Assembly (NCBI RefSeq): GCF_030811455.1
Contig: NZ_JAUSQU010000001.1
Coordinates: forward strand, 1,116,001 to 1,180,000
Reading direction: 5' to 3'
Origin: Streptosporangium lutulentum
GTDB taxonomy: Bacteria > Actinomycetota > Actinomycetes > Streptosporangiales > Streptosporangiaceae
Length of the DNA stretch: 64,000 nt
This document shows, piece after piece, positions 1-12,000 of the stretch (positions within the stretch are counted from its first letter, which is position 1; each line of letters starts with the position of its first letter). The notes under the pieces were generated by a model, which did no database searches, was not told the origin of the DNA, and saw only the letters and a list, made by a program, of their open reading frames with translations. The position numbers and the translations under genes were made by a program.

Positions 1-3000
1 GCGGCCCGCGCCCGGATCACCGTCACCGGACCCGGTGAGGTGTCGCTGACCCTCGCCGACCAGACCGGCGCGCCCGTCGTCACGGTCGACTCGCTCGTCG
101 TCCGCCCCGTCGACACGGCCGGTCTCGCCGCGTCCACCACCACCGACGACCTGTTCCACATCGACTGGGCCGCGCTGCCCGTACCGGCCGGACCGGTCGC
201 GTCCACCCCCGACTGGGCCCTGGTCGGCGCCGACCCCCTCGGCTTCGCCGACCTGCTGCGGATCGACGTGCACGCCGACCTCGCCGCGCTCAAGGCGACC
301 GGGGCGCCCGTCCCCGCCGTCGTGTTCGCCGGGATCCCCGTCACCGGGCCGGACACCCCGTCCGCCGCGCACGCCCTCACCGGGCGGGCACTCGGCCTCC
401 TCCAGGATTGGCTGGCCGACGACGACTTCGCCGGGTCCCGGCTGGTCGTCCTCACCCAGAACGCCGTCACCGCCCGGGCCGGAGAACCCGGGGCGGGCCT
501 CGCCCAGGCCGTTCTGTGGGGACTGCTCCGGTCGGCGCAGACCGAGAACCCCGACCGGTTCGTCCTGCTCGACCTGGACCGCCAGGACGTCTCCCTCGGC
601 GCGGTCGAAGCCGCCCTGGCCACCGGCGAACCGCAGCTCGCCGTACGCGAAGGCGACCTGTACGCGCCCCGGCTGGCCAGGCTGTCGGCGGGCGCGGCCC
701 TGGCCGAACCGCCCGGTGTGGGGAACGCCTGGCAGCTCGACGTCACCGCGAAGGGCAGCCTGGAGAACCTCGCCCTGGTCCCCTCCCCGGAGGCCGCCGA
801 ACCCCTCGCGCCCGGGCAGGTACGGCTCGCCGTACGGGCCGCCGGGCTCAACTTCCGCGACATCCTCATCACCCTCGGCATGGTGCGCGACGACGGCCGT
901 CCCGCGGCGTCCGAAGGCGCGGGCGTCGTCCTCGAGGTCGGCGACGGCGTGACCGGCATGGCTCCGGGAGACCGGGTCATGGGCCTGATCGGGAAGATCG
1001 GCCCGGTGTCGGTCGCCGACCACCGCCTGCTCACCCGGATGCCCACCGGGTGGAGCTTCGCCGAGGCCGCGGCGGCCCCGGTCGTGTACCTGACCGCCTA
1101 CTACGGGCTGCGCGACCTGGCCGGCGTCCGGCGCGGCGAATCGCTCCTCCTGCACGCCGCCGCCGGCGGCGTCGGCCTGGCCGCGCTGCAGCTCGCCCGC
1201 CACTGGGGCGTGGAGGTGTACGGCACCGCCAGCGCCGGCAAGTGGGACGCGCTGCGGACCGTCGGATACGCCGACGACCACATCGCGTCGTCGCGGTCGC
1301 TGGACTTCGAACGCCGCTTCCTGGAGGCCACCGAGGGCCGGGGGGTGGACGTGGTGCTGAACTCCCTCGCCGGGGAGTTCGTCGAGGCCTCCCTGCGGCT
1401 GCTGCCGGCCGGGGGCCGGTTCATCGAGATGGGCAAGACCGACATCCGCGACGCGGCCGAGATCGCCGCCCAGTGGCCGGGCGTCGCCTACCGGGCGTTC
1501 GACGTGATGGATCCCGGTCCGGAGCACGTCCAGCGGATGCTGGCCGAGCTGGGTGAGTTGTTCGAGGCGGGGGTGCTGAAGCCTCTGCCGGTCACGGCGT
1601 GGGACATCCGTCGGGCGCCGGAGGCGTTCCGGTTCCTCAGTCAGGCCCGCAATGTGGGCAAGGTCGTGCTGACCGTGCCGGCGGCTCTGGATCCCGAGGG
1701 CACGGTGCTGATCACCGGCGGTACGGGTGTGCTCGGCGCCGTGGTGGCCCGGCACCTGGTGACCGAGCACGGCGTACGCCACCTGGTGCTCACCAGCCGC
1801 ACCGGCGGCGCGACGGCGGGTGCCGCCGCGCTCGCCGCCGAACTGACCGGCCTCGGCGCGCGGGTCCGGATCGAAGCCTGCGACGCCGCCGACCAGGCCG
1901 GACTCCGGCCGCTCCTGGACGGGATCCGGGCCGAGCGGCCCCTCACCGGGGTCGTCCACGCCGCCGGGCTCCTCGACGACGCCACCATCGAGAACCTCAC
2001 CCCCGAACAGGTCGAACGGGTGCTGCGGCCCAAGGTCGACGCCGCCTGGAACCTGCACGAACTCACCCGAGGCGACGACCTGGCCGTCTTCGCCCTGTTC
2101 TCCTCCGCCGCCGGCATCCTCGGCAACGCCGGCCAGGGCAACTACGCCGCGGCCAACGCCTTCCTCGACGCCCTCGCCGCCCACCGAGGCACCGGCGGGC
2201 TGCCCGCCACGTCCCTCGCCTGGGGACTGTGGGCCCAGGCGAGCGCCATGACCGGGCACATGACCGAGACCGACCTGCAGCGGATCAGCCGCGGCGGCTT
2301 CCTGCCGATCACCGCCGAGCAGGGCGTGGCGCTGTTCGACGCGAGCGTCGCCGCCACCGCCGCGACCGTCCTGCCCGCCCGCCTCGACATCGCCGCCCTG
2401 CGCGACCGGTCGCCCGCCATGCTCGCCGGGTTCGGCCGGCCCGCCGCCCGCCGAGCCTCCCAGGCCGGTACGGCGTCCGCCGCGTCGCTGGAGCAGCGGC
2501 TCACCGCGCTGCCCGCCGTCGAACGGGAACGGCTGCTGCTCGACATCGTCCGCGACAACGTCGCCACGGTCCTCGGCTACGCCACCACCACCGCCGTCAA
2601 CCCCGGCAAGACGTTCAAGGAACTCGGCTTCGACTCGCTCACCGCCCTGGAACTGCGCAACCGGCTCAACGCCGCCACCGGGCTGCGGCTCGCCGCCACC
2701 CTCGTCTTCGATCACCCCACCCTGGACGCCGTCGCCGACCACCTGCGCGCCAGGATCCTGCCCGACGCGGAGACCGCCGCCGCCGCCATGCTCACCGAAC
2801 TCGACAAGGTCGAGGCGGCCCTGCTCGGCATCACCGCGGAGGACGACGAGCACGGCCGGATCGCGGCCCGCATCCAGGCACTGCTGTGGAAGTGGAACGG
2901 CACCCGCGCCGCCGCCGACCAGCCCGCCGAGCAGGACGACCTCGACTTCGCCACGGACGACGACCTGTTCGACGTCCTCGACAACGAACTTGGAATCGGC

Positions 3001-3006
3001 AAGTAA
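1..3006 (+). CDS. Type I PKS, C-terminal part: (DH end)-ER-KR-ACP-docking
   Basis: Partial gene: the frame is open from base 1, so the protein begins upstream of the window. Seen in order: the last strands of a DH domain (VVRPV), a KR structural half-domain (about residues 50-230), an ER with [13 protein letters not shown] and the NADPH loop HAAAGGVG (about 245-560), a KR with GGTGVLG, the LDD motif of B-type KRs and an intact NYAAANAF Tyr/Asn pair (about 565-800), an ACP with LGFDSL (Ser codon at 2635), and an acidic C-terminal docking tail ending DNELGIGK. A module with DH-ER-KR fully reduces the beta carbon to methylene. The tail should dock with the N-terminal coil of the next gene, 32 bases downstream. 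KS and AT lie outside the window, so extender choice is unknown. Confidence 0.95.
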   Translation, partial: AARARITVTGPGEVSLTLADQTGAPVVTVDSLVVRPVDTAGLAASTTTDDLFHIDWAALPVPAGPVASTPDWALVGADPLGFADLLRIDVHADLAALKATGAPVPAVVFAGIPVTGPDTPSAAHALTGRALGLLQDWLADDDFAGSRLVVLTQNAVTARAGEPGAGLAQAVLWGLLRSAQTENPDRFVLLDLDRQDVSLGAVEAALATGEPQLAVREGDLYAPRLARLSAGAALAEPPGVGNAWQLDVTAKGSLENLALVPSPEAAEPLAPGQVRLAVRAAGLNFRDILITLGMVRDDGRPAASEGAGVVLEVGDGVTGMAPGDRVMGLIGKIGPVSVADHRLLTRMPTGWSFAEAAAAPVVYLTAYYGLRDLAGVRRGESLLLHAAAGGVGLAALQLARHWGVEVYGTASAGKWDALRTVGYADDHIASSRSLDFERRFLEATEGRGVDVVLNSLAGEFVEASLRLLPAGGRFIEMGKTDIRDAAEIAAQWPGVAYRAFDVMDPGPEHVQRMLAELGELFEAGVLKPLPVTAWDIRRAPEAFRFLSQARNVGKVVLTVPAALDPEGTVLITGGTGVLGAVVARHLVTEHGVRHLVLTSRTGGATAGAAALAAELTGLGARVRIEACDAADQAGLRPLLDGIRAERPLTGVVHAAGLLDDATIENLTPEQVERVLRPKVDAAWNLHELTRGDDLAVFALFSSAAGILGNAGQGNYAAANAFLDALAAHRGTGGLPATSLAWGLWAQASAMTGHMTETDLQRISRGGFLPITAEQGVALFDASVAATAATVLPARLDIAALRDRSPAMLAGFGRPAARRASQAGTASAASLEQRLTALPAVERERLLLDIVRDNVATVLGYATTTAVNPGKTFKELGFDSLTALELRNRLNAATGLRLAATLVFDHPTLDAVADHLRARILPDAETAAAAMLTELDKVEAALLGITAEDDEHGRIAARIQALLWKWNGTRAAADQPAEQDDLDFATDDDLFDVLDNELGIGK
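1488..2093 (+). repeat. Long perfect direct repeats shared by two PKS modules
   Basis: Two tracts here recur exactly in the last module of the next PKS gene. Bases 1488-1610 (123 bp, ER end) equal 12485-12607, and bases 1911-2093 (183 bp, KR core) equal 12896-13078. The sequence between and around them is similar but not identical. Exact tracts inside diverged homologous modules are the expected mark of recent gene conversion or duplication. They are also places where assembly or recombination can go wrong. Confidence 0.9.
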
Positions 3007-3038
3007 CCGCCGAGTCATCTCACGTAGGAGTGCGTCAC

Positions 3039-6000
3039 ATGTCGAACGAGCAGGTATTGCGCGACTATCTCAAGCGAGCCACGGCCGATCTGCGACAGAC
3101 ACGCCGGCTCCTCCGCGAGGCGGAGGAAGCGGCGCACGAGCCGATCGCGATCGTCGGGATGAGCTGCCGCTTCCCCGGAGGCGCCGACACCCCCGAGGAC
3201 CTGTGGCGCCTCCTGGCCGCCGGTGGGGACGCCCTCACCGACTTCCCCGACGACCGAGGCTGGAACGTCGAGGACATCTACCACCCCGAGCCCGGCCAGG
3301 CGGGGAAGACGTGCACCCGGCGAGGCGGCTTCCTGCACGACGCCGGAGACTTCGACGCCGGTTTCTTCGGCGTCAGTCCCCGTGAGGCCCTCGCCATGGA
3401 CCCGCAGCAGCGGCTCCTGCTCGAATCCTCCTGGGAGGTCTTCGAGCGCGCCGGCATCGACCCGGCGACCGTGCGCGGCAGCCAGACCGGCGTCTTCCTC
3501 GGTGTGATCTTCCAGGGGTACGGGCCGCGGCCCAGCGACCCCGGCGAGGATCTGGAGGGCTACCTGCTGACCGGCGGGACGACCAGCGTCGCCTCGGGCC
3601 GGGTCGCCTACACCTTCGGACTGGAGGGCCCCGCCCTCACCATCGACACCGCGTGCTCCTCCTCCCTGGTCGCGCTGCACCTGGCCGTGCAGGCGCTGCG
3701 CAAGGGCGAATGCTCGATGGCGCTCGTCGGCGGCGTCACCGTCATGGCCACGCCCGGAATCTTCCTGGAGATGAGCCGGCAGCGCGGGATCGCCCAGGAC
3801 GGCCACTGCAAGGCGTTCGCCGCCGCGGCCGACGGCACCGGCTTCTCCGACGGGCTCGGCCTGATCCTGGTGGAGCGGCTCTCCGACGCCCGCCGCCTCG
3901 GCCACAACGTCCTGGCCGTCGTCCGCGGCTCGGCCGTCAACCAGGACGGCGCGTCCAACGGCCTCACCGCGCCCAGCGGCCCCGCCCAGGAGCGCGCCAT
4001 CGAGCAGGCGCTCGCCGACGCCTGCCTCACCACCGCCGACGTCGACGCCGTCGAGGCCCACGGCACCGGAACCACGCTCGGCGACCCCATCGAGGCGCAG
4101 GCGCTGCTGGCCACGTACGGGCAGAACCGGCAGCAGCCGCTGCTGCTCGGCTCGGTCAAGTCGAACATCGGCCACACCCAGGCCGCCGCCGGCGTCGCCG
4201 GCATCATCAAGATGGTCATGGCCATGCGGCACGGCGTCCTGCCCAGGACGCTGCACGTCGACGAGCCGTCCCCGCACGTCGACTGGACGGCCGGCTCTGT
4301 CGAGCTGCTCACCGCCAACGTGCCCTGGCCCGAGACCGGGCAGCCGCGCCGGGCCGCCGTGTCCGCCTTCGGCATCAGCGGCACCAACGCGCACGTCGTC
4401 CTGGAGGAGGCACCCCCCGCCGACGAGCCCGAGGCCGAGGACGGCACCGAACCGGCGGCACCAGAACTGACCGCGCTCCGGCCGTGGACGCTGTCCGCGC
4501 GGAGCGAGCGGGCGCTGCGCGACCAGGCGGTCCGGCTGCTGGAGACCGTCCGCGCCGACCCCGCCCTCGACCCGGCCGACGTCGGCGCCGCCCTCGTCGC
4601 CACCCGCGCCGCCTTCGACCGGCGGGCCGTCATCCTGGCCGCCGGCCGGGACGGTTTCCTGGCCGGTCTCCAGGCCGTCGCCGACGGCGACGGCACCGCC
4701 GACGGCGCCACCCTGGTGCACGGCACCGCGGGCGATCCCGGCCAGGTCGCGTTCGTCTTCCCCGGCCAGGGCTCCCAGTGGGCCGGCATGGCCGTCGACC
4801 TGCTCGACTCCTCCGAGACGTTCGCGGCCAGCATCCAGGCGTCCGAGGAGGCGCTGCGACCCCACGTCGACTGGTCGCTGACCGGCGTGCTCCGCGGCGC
4901 CCCCGGCGCGCCCTCGCTGGAGCGGGTCGACGTGGTCCAGCCGGCCCTGTTCGCGGTCATGGTCGCGCTCGCCGCGCTCTGGCAGGCGCACGGCGTCACC
5001 CCCGCCGCCGTGGTCGGCCACTCCCAGGGCGAGATCGCCGCCGCCCACGTGGCCGGCGCCCTCACCCTCGCCGACGCCGCCAAGATCGTCGCCCTGCGCA
5101 GCAAGGCCCTGGTCGCGCTCGCCGGAACCGGCGGCATGGTCTCCCTCGCGCTTCCCGCCGACGACGCCCGCGCCCTGGTGGAGCGGTGGGACGGCAGGGT
5201 GGAGATCGCCGCGGTCAACGGCCCCCGCGCCACCGTCGTCGCCGGCGACGCCCAGGCGCTGACCGAACTGCTCGCCCACTGCGAGACCGGGAACGTGCGC
5301 GCCCGCCGCATCCCCGTCGACTACGCCTCCCACTCCGCGCACGTCGAGGCCATCAGGGAGGACCTGCTGCGAACCCTGGCCGGCGTCACCCCGGTCGCCT
5401 CGGCCGTCGCGTTCTACTCGACCGTCACCGGCGAGCGGCTCGACACCACCGGCCTGGACGCCGGTTACTGGTACCGCAACCTGCGTCACACCGTCGACCT
5501 GGACGGCGCCGTCCGCGCCCTGCGACGCGACGGGTACGGCACCTTCGTCGAATCCAGCCCGCACCCGGTGCTCACCGTGGGCCTGCAGGAGATCCTCGAC
5601 GACGCCGGCGTCGTCGTCGGCTCGCTGCGCCGGGACCAGCCCGGCCCGGCCAGGTTCCTCACCTCCATGGCCGAACTGCACGCGCGCGGTGGTCAGGTGG
5701 ACTGGCGGCAGGCCGCCGGCGGCACCCGGCTCGAACTGCCCACCTACCCGTTCGAGCGCACCCGCTACTGGCTCGACGCGCAGGCCGCCCCCGGCCACCC
5801 CGACGACGCGCTCTTCTGGGACGCGGTCGAACGCGAGGACATCCAGACCCTGGCCGGGACGCTCGACGTCGACGGCCCCTCACTCGACGCCGTCGTGCCC
5901 GCCCTGTCCTCCTGGCGCCGCCGCCGGCACGGCAAGGCCACCGTCGACGGCCGGCGCTACCGGGTGTCGTGGAAGCAGATCCCCGACGCGGGTACGGCCA

Positions 6001-9000
6001 CGCTCACCGGCACCTGGCTGGTGATCACCCCCGGTGGCGGCGCCGACGGCGGCACGGCCGTCGCGGACGCCCTGGCCCGGCACGGCGCGGCCGTCCTGAC
6101 CGCCGAACTCGCCGACCCCTCCGCCGAGAGCGTGCGCGAGCTCGTCGCCGCGCACGAGCCGAGCGGCATCGTGTCGCTGCTCCCGACGGACGAGCGGCCG
6201 GACGCCGCCCACCCCGCCGTCACCGCCGGTCTGGCCGGCACCCTCGCGCTGATCCACGGATCGGTCGCCGCCGGACGGGACGTCCCGATCTGGTCGCTCA
6301 CCCGCGGAGCCGTCCGGATCGGTGCCGAGGACTCCGGCGGCAACGCCGCGCAGGCCCCGGTGTGGGGACTGGCGCGGGTCGCGGGCATCGAGCACCCCGG
6401 CATCTGGGGCGGCCTGGCCGACCTGCCGGCCGACCTCGACGACGCCGCGCTCAACCGGCTCTGCGCGGCCATCGCGCGGACCGGCGGCGAGGACCAGATC
6501 GCCGTCCGCCCGGCGGGCACCTTCGCGCGCCGCCTGGTCAGGGCGACCCCGGGGCGGACGGCCGAGCCGTGGCGTCCGGAGGGGACCGTCCTGGTCACCG
6601 GCGGCACCGGCGGACTCGGCGGGCACGTCGCCCGCTGGCTCGCCGACCGGGGCGCCGGGCACATCGTCCTGGCCGGACGGCGAGGCCCGGCCGCGCCCGG
6701 CGCCGCCGAACTCGAGGCCGAGCTGCGCGAGCGGGGCGCCCAGGTGACCGTCGCCGCCTGCGACGCCGCCGACCGCGCCGCCCTGGCCGCCCTCCTCGAC
6801 GGGCTGGCCGCCGGCGGCACCCCGGTCCGGGCGGTCTTCCACGCCGCCAACGTCCTGGAGGACGGGCCCGTCGCCGCGCTCGACCCGGCCAGGATCGACG
6901 CCGCCGCCCAGGCCAAGATCACCGCCGCGACCAACCTGGACGAGCTCACCCGCGACCTGGACCTGTCCGCGTTCGTGCTGTTCTCCTCGCTGTCCGGCGT
7001 CCTCGGGCTGCCGGGCCAGGGCGGGCAGGCACCCGGCAACGCGTTCCTCGACGCCCTCGCCGAGAAGCGCAGGGCGAACGGCCTGACCGCCACGTCCATC
7101 GCCTGGGGGCCCTGGACCGGCGCCGGCCGCGACGCCGACGAGGCCGTGGCGGAGCTCCGCCACCGGCACGGCGTCCCGCCGATCCCGCCCGGCCTGGCGA
7201 TCGAGGCGCTGCAGCAGGCCCTGGACCGGGACGAGACCACCCTCGTCGTCGCCGACATCGACTGGGAACGTTTCTTCCTGGCGTTCACCGCCGCCCGCCG
7301 CCGCCCGCTCATCGAGGACGTCACCGACGTCCGCGCGCTGCTCGCCGCCGGGGCGGGGGCCGGAACCGCCCCCGTGTCCGCGCTCGCCGGTCGCCTGCTC
7401 GGGCTCGGCGAGGACGACCAGGACGAGATCGTCCTGGACGCGGTCCGCGACCAGGTCGCCGCCGTCCTGCGGCACCCCACCACCGACGCGGTACGGCCCG
7501 ACACCGCCTTCAAGGAGGCCGGGTTCGACTCCATCACCGGCGTCGAGCTGCGCAACCGGCTCAGCAACCTGACCGGCCTCAGCCTGCCCGCGACCCTCGT
7601 CTTCGACTACCCCAACCCGGCCGCGCTGGCCCGGTTCCTCCGCGCCGAACTCGCCGGTTCCCAGGCGGCGGCCGTCGTGGAGACCTCCCGGGCGGCCGAC
7701 GACGAGCCGATCGCGATCGTCGGCATGAGCTGCCGCTTCCCCGGAGGCGTCAACTCCCCCGAGGACCTGTGGCGGCTCGTCGCCGACGGCGTCGACGCCG
7801 TCTCCCCGTTCCCCACCGACCGCGGCTGGGACCTCGACGGCCTGTACGACCCGGACCCCGACAGGACCGGCACGTCCTACACCCGGGCGGGCGGCTTCCT
7901 GGAGCGGCCCGCGCACTTCGACGCCGGGTTCTTCGGCATCAGCCCGAAGGAGGCGCTGGCCACCGACCCGCAGCAGCGGCTGCTGCTGGAGTCGGCGTGG
8001 GAGACCTTCGAACGGGCCGGCATCGACCCCGGCTCCCTGCGCGGCAGCCGTACCGGCGTGTTCGTCGGCATGACGTACCAGGACTACTCGGCCCGCCTGC
8101 ACCAGGCACCGGAAGGGTTCGAAGGCCACCTGATGATCGGCAACACGCCGAGCGTCGCGTCGGGCCGGCTCTCCTACGTCTACGGCCTCGAAGGCCCCGC
8201 CGTGACGGTGGACACCGCGTGCTCGTCGTCGCTGGTGGCGCTGCACCTGGCCGTGCAGGCGCTGCGGAGCGGCGAGTGCTCGCTGGCCCTGGCCGGGGCC
8301 GTGGTCGTGATGGCCACCCCGGCGATGTTCGTCGAGTTCAGCCGCCAGCGCGGCCTGGCCCCCGACGGCCGCTGCAAGGCCTTCGGCGCCGGAGCCGACG
8401 GGTTCGGCGCGTCCGAGGGCGTGGGTCTGCTGCTGGTGGAGCGGTTGTCGGACGCGGTGGCCAACGGTCACCAGGTCCTGGCGGTGGTGCGGGGTTCGGC
8501 GGTGAACCAGGACGGCGCCTCCAACGGGCTGTCCGCGCCGAACGGTCCCTCCCAGCAGCGGGTCATCCGGCAGGCACTCGCCGCCGCGGGCCTGTCCGCC
8601 CGGGACGTCGACGCCGTCGAGGGGCACGGCACCGGCACCCCGCTGGGCGACCCGATCGAGGCGCAGGCTCTCCTGTCGACGTACGGGCAGGACCGGGAAG
8701 AGCCCCTGTGGCTCGGCTCGCTGAAGTCGAACATCGGTCACGCCCAGGCCGCCGCCGGGGTGGGCGGCATCATCAAGATGGTCATGGCCATGCGGCACGG
8801 CGTGCTGCCCAAGACCCTGCACGCGGACGAGCCCTCGCCGCACGTGGACTGGTCTGCCGGTGCGGTCGAACTCCTCACAGAGACCCGCGACTGGCCCGAG
8901 ACCGGTCGTCCCCGCCGTTCGGCGGTGTCCTCCTTCGGGATCAGCGGCACGAACGCGCACGTGATCCTGGAGCAGGGTCCCGCCCCGGAAGAGGTTCCGG

Positions 9001-12000
9001 CCGGTTCGGGCGGTGTGGTGCCGTGGGTGATCTCGGCCAAGTCCGAGGCTGGGGTCCACGCCCAGGCCGGACGCCTGGCCGAGGCCCTCGCCGGCCGCGA
9101 ACTCGACCCCGCGGGCGTCGCCCTCTCCCTGGCCGTCGAGCGCGCGCGCTTCGACCACCGGGCCGTCGTGGTCGGCTCGCAGCCCGAGGAGCTCCTGGCG
9201 GGACTCCGTGCCCTGGCGGCGGGAGAGCTCTCGCCCTCCGTCGTCCAGGGGGTCGCGGCCGGTGCCGGGACCAAGCGGGTGTTTGTTTTTCCTGGTCAGG
9301 GGTCGCAGTGGGTGGGGATGGCGGGGGAGTTGTGGGAGTCGTGTGCGGTGTTCGGGGAGCAGATGGAGGCGTGTGAGGTGGCGTTGGCTCCGTTTACGGG
9401 GTGGTCGTTGCGTGAGGTGGTGGGGGATCGGGAGGCGTTGGAGCGGGTGGAGGTGGTGCAGCCGGTGTTGTTCGCGGTGATGGTGTCGCTGGCGCGGGTG
9501 TGGCAGTGGCTGGGGGTGGAGCCGGATGCGGTGGTGGGGCATTCGCAGGGGGAGATCGCGGCGGCGTATGTGGCGGGGGCGTTGTCGTTGGAGGACGCGG
9601 CGCGGGTGGTGGCGGTGCGGAGTCGGGTGTTGCGGGCGGTGGCGGGTCGGGGGGCGATGGCGTCGGTGTCGTTGCCGGCCGATCAGGTGCGGGCTCGGTG
9701 GGGGGGCCGGGTGAGTGTGGCGGTGGTCAATGGTCCGGTGGCCACGGTGGTGGCCGGTGAGGTGGGTGCGGTTGAGGGGGTGGTGTCGGAGTGTGAGGTG
9801 TTGGGGGTGCGGGCGCGGCGGATCGAGGTGGATTACGCGTCGCATTCGGTGCATGTGGAGGCGGTGGAGGAGGAGTTGGGGGCGTTGCTGGGGGAGGTGG
9901 TGGCGGTGTCGGGTCGGGTGCCGTTTTATTCCACGGTGACGGGGTCGGTGCTGGATACGGCGGGGTTGGACGGGGGGTATTGGTATCGGAATCTGCGGCG
10001 GCCGGTGGAGTTCGAGCGGGCGGTTGGGGCTTTGGTGGCTGATGGTCATCGGGTGTTTGTGGAGGTGAGTCCGCATCCGGTGTTGACGGTGGGGGTGCAG
10101 CAGATTTTGGAGGCGGTGGAGGTCGAGGGGGTGGTCTCGGGGACGTTGCGTCGGGGTGAGGGTGGTTTGCGGCGGGTGGTGGGTTCGGTGGCGGGTGTGT
10201 ATTCGCAGGGGGTGGGGGTGGATTGGGGTCCGTTGGTCGGGGGGGCGGGCCGGGTGGATCTGCCGACGTATGCCTTCCAGCGGGAGCGGTATTGGCTGGA
10301 GCCGGCCGCGGGGGGCGGGGACGCGGCGGGGTTGGGGTTGCAGGTGGCCGAACACCCCCTCCTCGGCGCCGCGGTGTCGCTGGCCGGCAGCGAGACCCTG
10401 CTCTTCACCGGCAGGCTGTCGTTGCGCACGCATCCCTGGCTGGCCGGTCACGCGGTCGCGGGAACGGTGCTGCTGCCGGGGACGGCCTTCGTCGACCTGG
10501 CGATCCACGCCGGTGATCACGTGGGGTGCGGCAGGATCGAGGAGCTCACGTTGCAGGCGCCCCTGGTGCTGCCCGACGACGCGGCCGTCCAGCTCCAGGT
10601 CACCGTGGGAGTGCCCGACGCGGCCGGACGCTGCTCCATCGGCGTTCACTCCCGGCTCTCCAACGCCGCCGACCACGACTGGACCTGCAACGCCACCGGC
10701 GTTCTCGCCCCCGCCGACCGGACCGAACCCGCTCCGCTCGCCGCCTGGCCGCCACCCGGCGCCGTCCGCGTCCCGGTCGAGGAGTTCTACCGGCGGCTCC
10801 GCGAGAGCGGCCTCGACTACGGGCCCGCCTTCCAGGGCCTGCGCGCGGCATGGCGGTCGGGCGACGACGTCTACACCGAGGTCACCCTCCCGGAGGGCGA
10901 CGTCGACGGCTTCGGCATCCACCCCGCCCTCCTGGACGCCGCCCTGCACGGAATCGGGCTCGGCGCCCTGGACGAGGCCGACCCCGGCGCCGGCCTGATG
11001 CTGCCCTTCTCCTGGTCCGACGTCACCCTGCACGCCGGCGGCGCGACCGGCCTGCGCGTGCGGCTCAGCCCGGCCGGCACCGACGCCGTGTCGCTGGAAC
11101 TCGCCGACCACGCCGGGCTGCCCGTCGCGTCGGTCGGCACGCTCGCCATGCGGCCCGTCGCCAAGGGCCGGCTCGGCAGCCACCACGACGCGCTCTTCAC
11201 CGTCGACTGGACGCCCGTCCCCCCCGTCGCGGACGCCGTCCCCGGCGACTGGGCGGTCCTCGGGGCCGACCCGTTCGGCATCGGAGCCGCCGCCCACGGC
11301 ACCCTCGGGGACATCGCCGAAACGGCGCCCGACACCGTGTTCGTCTGCTGCGACACCCCCGCGGGGGAGGTCGCCGAGGTCACCCGCGAGAGCGTCGAGC
11401 GGCTGCTCGGCACGCTGCGCGACTGGCTCGCCGAACCCGGTCTCGCCGCCGCCAGGCTCGTCGTCGTCACCCGTGGCGCGGTCGCCACCGCCGCGGCCGA
11501 ACCCGTCTCCGACCTGGCCGCCTCGGCGGTCTGGGGGCTCCTCCGCTCGGCCCAGTCCGAGCACCCCGGCCGGTTCGTCCTGCTCGACCTGGACGGCCAC
11601 CACGAATCCGTGCTCGCCGTCCCGGCCGCCCTCGCCTCCGGAGAGGCCCAGCTCGCCGTACGCGCCGGATGGCTCTACACGCCCCGTATCGCCCGCACCA
11701 CGGCCCGGCCCGCGCTCACCCCGCCGGACGGCGTTCCTGAGTGGCGGCTGGAGGTGCGCGAGAAGGGCGGCTTCGACGCCATGGAGCTCGCCGCCGCACC
11801 CGCCGAACCCCTCGCGCCCGGGCAGGTACGGCTCGCCGTACGGGCCGCCGGGCTCAACTTCCGCGACGTCGTCATGGCACTCGGCATGGTGCCCGACGAC
11901 GGGCGGCCCGCCGCGACCGAAGGCGCGGGCGTCGTCCTCGAGGTCGGCGACGGTGTGACCGGGTTCGCCCCCGGCGACCGCGTGATGGGGCTCATCTCCG

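Noticed and set aside
1599..3038. Upstream extension of the two-module PKS frame
   Set aside because: Overlaps the preceding ER-KR-ACP coding in another frame and is Arg/Pro-rich nonsense; the docking coil and ribosome site mark 3039 as the start.
8620..8640. EGHGTGT instead of EAHGTGT in the second KS
   Set aside because: The catalytic His is kept and the Ala-to-Gly change next to it is mild; no reason to predict loss of activity.
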